DNA from: JBDSEG01 sp039920165
GTDB lineage: Bacteria > Pseudomonadota > Gammaproteobacteria > Burkholderiales > Burkholderiaceae_C
Assembly: GCA_039920165.1 (NCBI GenBank)
Contig: JBDSEG010000396.1
Location: forward strand, 1-9,953
Direction of reading: 5' to 3'
Length of the DNA: 9,953 nucleotides
The notes under the pieces were generated by a model. That model did no database searches and was not told the origin of the DNA. It saw nothing but the letters and a program-made list of their open reading frames with translations. The translations under genes and the position numbers were made by a program. This document shows positions 6,534 through 9,953 of this stretch, piece after piece (the stretch's first letter is position 1; each line of letters opens with the position of its first letter).

Positions 6534-6566
6534 TCCATGCCCCGCCAGTCCATGCCCCGCCAGTCC
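6534..6566 (+). repeat. Tandem 15-bp duplication spanning the hypF start codon
   Basis: TCCATGCCCCGCCAG occurs twice back to back (6534-6548 and 6549-6563), followed by a third TCC. The duplication copies the start codon, so the predicted protein begins MPRQSMPRQS, and translation could begin at 6537 or 6552. The 15-bp unit keeps the frame. No Shine-Dalgarno precedes either copy. Confidence 0.9.
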
Positions 6567-8984
6567 GATTCCGATCCCGTGGCTGTCGCCGTCGCCGATG
6601 CCAATGGCGCCGCCGAGACGATCCGCGTGCGCGGCATCGTCCAGGGCGTCGGCTTTCGGCCCACCGTGTACCGGCTCGCGCGGGCGCATGGCCTGCGCGG
6701 CAGCGTGCGCAACGACGGGCAGGGTGTCTGCATCGTGGTCAGCGGCATGCCGGCGCGGATCGACGCTTTCGTGACCGCGCTGCAGCAGGAGCCGCCGCCG
6801 CTGGCCCGGATCGACGCGGTCGAGCGGCGACCCTGTGCGCCTCCCCCAGCCACCGACTTTCGCATCGAGCCGAGCAGCGGCGCCACGGTACGCACCGGCG
6901 TCAGCCCGGACGCCGCGACCTGCGACGCCTGCCTGCACGAGCTGTTCGGGGTGGCCGGACGGCGCGCCGGCCATCCTTTCGTCAACTGCACCGATTGCGG
7001 CCCGCGCTACTCGATCGTGCGGTCCCTGCCCTACGACCGCCCCCGCACCAGCATGGCCGCCTTCGCGATGTGCGACGACTGCCGGCGCGAGTACGACGAG
7101 CCTCGCGACCGCCGCTTTCACGCCCAGCCGATCGCATGCCTGCAATGCGGGCCGCGACTGCGTTTCGACACCGGCGAGGCGCAGCAACCGGCCGACGGGA
7201 TCGACGACATCGCCCAGGCGGTACAGCACGCTGTCGAGGCCCTGCGCGCCGGTCGCATCGTCGCGGTCAAGGGTGTCGGTGGCTACCAACTCGCCTGCGA
7301 TGCGCGCAGCGAGGTCGCCGTGGCTCGCCTGCGCAGCCGCAAGCGCCGGCCGTCGAAGCCGTTCGCCCTGCTGGGGCGAGACCTGGCAATGATCGACCGC
7401 CACGCCCTTACGTCGGAAGCGGAGCGCGCGCTGCTCGGCAGCCCGGCGGCGCCCATCGTGCTGCTCGCCGCCGACGGGCCGCAGCGGCTCGCTGCCGGCG
7501 TGGCGCCGGGCCAGCGCACACTCGGCTTCATGCTGCCGCAAAGCCCGCTGCACCACCTGCTGATGGCGCGGCTGGACGCACCGATCGTGCTGACCAGCGG
7601 CAACGCCGTCGACGAGCCGCAGTGCATCGCCGACGCCGATGCGCGCGAACGTCTTGGGGCCATCGCCGACGCCTGGCTGCTACACGACCGCGCCATCGTG
7701 CACCGGGTCGACGACTCGGTGGTGCGCGTGGTCGGCAATGCCGCCCGTGTGCTGCGCCGGGGCCGTGGCCTGGCGCCGGCCTCGCTGCCGCTGCCCTCCG
7801 GCTTCGAGGCCGCGCTGCCGGTACTGGCGCTCGGCGGCGAGCTGAAGAGTGCGATCTGTCTGCTGCAAGACGGACACGCCACCCTGTCGCAACACCTGGG
7901 CGACCTCCACCATCCGCGCGCCCATGCCGCCTTCGTCGAAACCGTGGCCTGGTACGAGCGCCTGTACTCGCACGCCGCCGAGGTGATCGCGATCGACCGG
8001 CACCCAGACTACCGGGCCGCCCGCTTCGGACGCGAGCGCGCAACCGAGGCCCGACTCGAACTGGTCGAGGTGCAGCACCACCACGCCCACATCGCGGCCT
8101 GCATGGCCGAGCACGGCGTGCAGCGCGATACGCCGCCGGTACTTGGCATCGTGCTCGACGGCCTGGGTTATGGCGACGACGGCACCCTCTGGGGCTTCGA
8201 GTTCCTCCGTGCCGACTATGCAGGTTTCGATCGACTGGCGTCGTTGCGGCCGGTGGCGATGCCGGGCGGCGCGCAGGCGATCCGCGAACCGTGGCGGATG
8301 GCCTGGTCGCAGCTTGCGCAGCATCCCGAATCGGCAGCCTTGTTGCGCGCGCATGCCGGGCTACCGGTGCTGCAGCGGCTGCGCGAGCGGCCGATCGCCA
8401 ACCTCGCGGCGATGCAGCGTGCCGGCATCAACAGCCCGCAGACAAGTTCCTGCGGCCGCCTGTTCGACGCAGTTGCGGCACTGATCGGTGTGGGCGACGA
8501 GGCGGGCTACGAAGGCCAGCCGGCGATCGAGCTCGAGGCAGTGGTCGACTTGGCAGCGTTCGAGAGCGACGCTGGCTACGCGTTTCTGGTCGACGATGCC
8601 GGTATCGATCCGGCACCGATGTGGTCGATGCTGCTCGACGACCTGTCACGCGCGGTCCCGGCGGGCGTGGCCGCGGCGCGCTTTCACCGCGGACTGATCG
8701 ACGCGATCGCCGCGATGGTGCGGCGCCTCACCGACGGCGTCGGCGAGGCGCCGTGGCGGCCACGCATCGTGCTGTCGGGCGGGGTTTTCCAGAATGCGTT
8801 GCTGCTGGCTGAATTGCCGCGCCGGCTGGCGGCCGAGGGCCATGCGGTGCTCACGCCGCAGCGCGTGCCGGCCAACGACGGCGGTCTGGCGCTCGGCCAG
8901 GCGCTGATCGCGGCGGCGCAATCGACGATGATCGGCCCAGTCACGAAAGCGATCCCATGTGCGTCTGCATCCCCGGCCAGGTAA
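6537..8984 (+). CDS. hypF: HypF, carbamoyltransferase for the hydrogenase CN ligands
   Basis: An 815-residue, full-length protein. HypF converts carbamoyl phosphate and ATP to a carbamoyl group that it passes to the C-terminal Cys of HypE, the source of the cyanide ligands on the active-site iron. Domains in order: an acylphosphatase domain (about 28-115) with VRGIVQGVGFRP; a zinc-finger pair with CX2C-X18-CX2C-X24-CX2C-X18-CX2C spacing (Cys129, 132, 151, 154, 179, 182, 201, 204), all eight cysteines present; a YrdC-like domain (about 220-400) with KGVGGYQLACDA and KRRPSKPFALL; and a Kae1-like domain (about 420-800) with VQHHHAHIAACMAEH, DGLGYGDDGTLWG and LSGGVFQNALL. The first ~27 residues are an extra Ala/Asp-rich leader. 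The 3' end overlaps hypC by 28 bp, giving HypF a short nonconserved tail. Confidence 0.97.
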   Translation: MPRQSMPRQSDSDPVAVAVADANGAAETIRVRGIVQGVGFRPTVYRLARAHGLRGSVRNDGQGVCIVVSGMPARIDAFVTALQQEPPPLARIDAVERRPCAPPPATDFRIEPSSGATVRTGVSPDAATCDACLHELFGVAGRRAGHPFVNCTDCGPRYSIVRSLPYDRPRTSMAAFAMCDDCRREYDEPRDRRFHAQPIACLQCGPRLRFDTGEAQQPADGIDDIAQAVQHAVEALRAGRIVAVKGVGGYQLACDARSEVAVARLRSRKRRPSKPFALLGRDLAMIDRHALTSEAERALLGSPAAPIVLLAADGPQRLAAGVAPGQRTLGFMLPQSPLHHLLMARLDAPIVLTSGNAVDEPQCIADADARERLGAIADAWLLHDRAIVHRVDDSVVRVVGNAARVLRRGRGLAPASLPLPSGFEAALPVLALGGELKSAICLLQDGHATLSQHLGDLHHPRAHAAFVETVAWYERLYSHAAEVIAIDRHPDYRAARFGRERATEARLELVEVQHHHAHIAACMAEHGVQRDTPPVLGIVLDGLGYGDDGTLWGFEFLRADYAGFDRLASLRPVAMPGGAQAIREPWRMAWSQLAQHPESAALLRAHAGLPVLQRLRERPIANLAAMQRAGINSPQTSSCGRLFDAVAALIGVGDEAGYEGQPAIELEAVVDLAAFESDAGYAFLVDDAGIDPAPMWSMLLDDLSRAVPAGVAAARFHRGLIDAIAAMVRRLTDGVGEAPWRPRIVLSGGVFQNALLLAELPRRLAAEGHAVLTPQRVPANDGGLALGQALIAAAQSTMIGPVTKAIPCASASPAR

Positions 8985-9238
8985 CGGCCATCACCGACGC
9001 GGCGAACCGGCTCGCGACGGTGCAGGTCGGCGGTGCCACGCGGCAGGTCAGCCTCGCGTGCATCGTCGACGCGGAGCACCCGGTCGAGTCCTGCGTCGGC
9101 GACTGGGTGCTGATCCACGTCGGTTTCGCGATGAGCCGCATCGACGAAGCCGAGGCCCGCAAGACGATCGAACTGTTCGCGGCGCTGGGCGAGATCGAGC
9201 CCGGCCTTGCGGCGCAACTCGAGAGCCTGCGCGCATGA
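8957..9238 (+). CDS. hypC: HypC, hydrogenase maturation chaperone
   Basis: A 93-residue member of the HypC/HupF family. It binds HypD through its N-terminal Cys, carries the Fe(CN)2CO unit and delivers it to the hydrogenase large subunit. The essential Cys2 is in MCVCIPGQV, where the usual motif is MC[LIV]xxPG. The conserved C-terminal block VGDWVLIHVGFAMSRIDEAEA is present, with His54 in the conserved HVGFA. Unusually, Cys4, Cys35 and Cys46 add three more cysteines. The start lies inside the end of hypF, with a GAAAG upstream, and the stop overlaps the next ATG. The order hypF-hypC-isomerase-hypD points to a single dedicated maturation set. Confidence 0.96.
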   Translation: MCVCIPGQVTAITDAANRLATVQVGGATRQVSLACIVDAEHPVESCVGDWVLIHVGFAMSRIDEAEARKTIELFAALGEIEPGLAAQLESLRA

Positions 9239-9924
9239 GCGGCGACCCGCTGAGCGCGCTCTACCCGTTCCTGCACGACGTGCCGCAGGACGCGGTGGCG
9301 CTGGATGCCGGCCTGCTCGCATCGGTGCGAAGCAAGGCCGAAGACAGCCTGGCTGCCAAGCGCGCCTTCTTCGACTCCCAAGCGCCGGGAGTCGTCAGCT
9401 TCGCGCGCGCTCTGGCCTCGGTATACCGGCGCGCTGGGCGGCTCTACACCGCCGGCAATGGTGGGTCGAGTTGCGACGCGGCGCACATCGCGGTCGAGTT
9501 CCTGCACCCGGTGACGACCGGGCGGCCTGCGTTGGCGGCGACCAGCCTCGCCGGCGATGTCGCGATGCTGACGGGTGTGGCCAACGATGTCGGTTACCGC
9601 CACGTCTTCGTTCGTCAACTCATCGCACTTGCACGGCCGGGCGACGCCCTGCTCGTCATTTCGACCAGCGGCAACTCGGAGAACCTGATTGCCGCCTGCG
9701 CACAGGCGCGCCGGATGGGCATGGCGACCCTCGCCCTGAGCGGCGGCGACGGCGGCGCGCTTGCCTCCAGCGCCGATGTCGAGCACTGCCTGACTGTCGC
9801 GAGCGACAGCATCCACCGCGTGCAGGAAACCCACGTGGCGATCTATCACATCGTCTGGGACCTGGTGCACACGCTGCTGGCCGGTACGCGCGGCGCTTCA
9901 CCGGCTGCGGCCGACCGCCCATGA
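9235..9924 (+). CDS. GmhA-like SIS-domain sugar-phosphate isomerase
   Basis: A 229-residue cytoplasmic protein of the SIS family, most like phosphoheptose isomerase GmhA. GmhA turns sedoheptulose 7-phosphate into manno-heptose 7-phosphate for lipopolysaccharide heptose. Phosphate-binding motifs are TAGNGGSSCDAAH (72-84) and ISTSGNSENL (142-151). The four metal and catalytic positions I recall from GmhA structures all align: His84, Glu88, Gln197 and His205, the last two in RVQETHVAIYH. Asn117-Asp118 are also kept. An N-terminal ~30-residue leader is extra. No other heptose gene is nearby; it is wedged between hypC and hypD with ATGA overlaps on both sides, so it is co-translated with hydrogenase maturation genes. 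I recall similar isomerase genes in the high-affinity hydrogenase clusters of Streptomyces and Mycobacterium. The substrate here is unknown. Confidence 0.9.
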   Translation: MSGDPLSALYPFLHDVPQDAVALDAGLLASVRSKAEDSLAAKRAFFDSQAPGVVSFARALASVYRRAGRLYTAGNGGSSCDAAHIAVEFLHPVTTGRPALAATSLAGDVAMLTGVANDVGYRHVFVRQLIALARPGDALLVISTSGNSENLIAACAQARRMGMATLALSGGDGGALASSADVEHCLTVASDSIHRVQETHVAIYHIVWDLVHTLLAGTRGASPAAADRP

Positions 9925-9953
9925 AGTACGTCGACGAATTCCAGGATCCAGCA
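9921..9953 (+). CDS. hypD: HypD, hydrogenase maturation protein, first 11 codons
   Basis: ATG at 9921 overlaps the stop of the isomerase gene (ATGA). The eleven visible residues MKYVDEFQDPA match the conserved start of HypD (usually M-[RK]-[YF]-VDE-[YF]-R-x-P). HypD is the [4Fe-4S] scaffold that, with HypC, assembles the Fe(CN)2CO group. The gene continues past the right edge, so the Fe-S and redox cysteines cannot be checked. The assignment rests on the start motif plus position after hypC. Confidence 0.85.
   Translation, partial: MKYVDEFQDPA

Noticed and set aside
5391..7556. A 721-codon open frame on the minus strand opposite the permeases and hypF
   Set aside because: Same reason: low-complexity product, no domain, and strongly supported genes on the other strand.

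Overview
This is a very GC-rich chromosomal or megaplasmid segment with dense, consistent codon use. The gene families and base composition suggest a high-GC proteobacterium (perhaps a betaproteobacterium), but nothing in the window fixes the taxon. It is one coherent locus for making a [NiFe] hydrogenase and, probably, supplying it with nickel. I see no insertion sequence, tRNA, rRNA, CRISPR array or clear terminator.

Left arm (minus strand, 1-1112): the first 200 codons of a [NiFe]-hydrogenase small subunit (602 to 1, running off the left edge) and, directly upstream, a MerR-family regulator (1112-657) with a Cys-rich C-terminus. The 3' end of merR overlaps a textbook MerR-type promoter: TTGACC, a 19-bp spacer and CAGACT, with an ACCTT-N11-AAGGT dyad in the spacer. 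It reads straight into the hydrogenase gene, so a metal-sensor-type regulator very likely controls the hydrogenase.

Right arm (plus strand, 1215-9953): a divergent, tightly packed run of ten genes with overlaps or gaps of 30 bp or less. In order they are: a CooC-type nickel-insertion ATPase; an exported protein of unknown function with four cysteines; an exported, membrane-anchored Ig-like protein; a family-5 (peptide/nickel) ABC substrate-binding protein; two DppB/DppC-type permeases; hypF; hypC; a GmhA-like SIS-domain sugar-phosphate isomerase; and the first 11 codons of hypD.

How the genes fit together (inference): the ABC system and the two exported proteins would bring in the metal. HypF, HypC and HypD build and hand over the Fe(CN)2CO group. 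CooC, normally the nickel ATPase of carbon monoxide dehydrogenase, sits where a nickel chaperone is expected, while hypA and hypB are absent from the window and no CODH gene is seen. The transporter has no ATPase gene here. The points most worth following are the MerR switch on the hydrogenase, the use of CooC, the two unknown exported proteins and the intact isomerase inserted between hypC and hypD.
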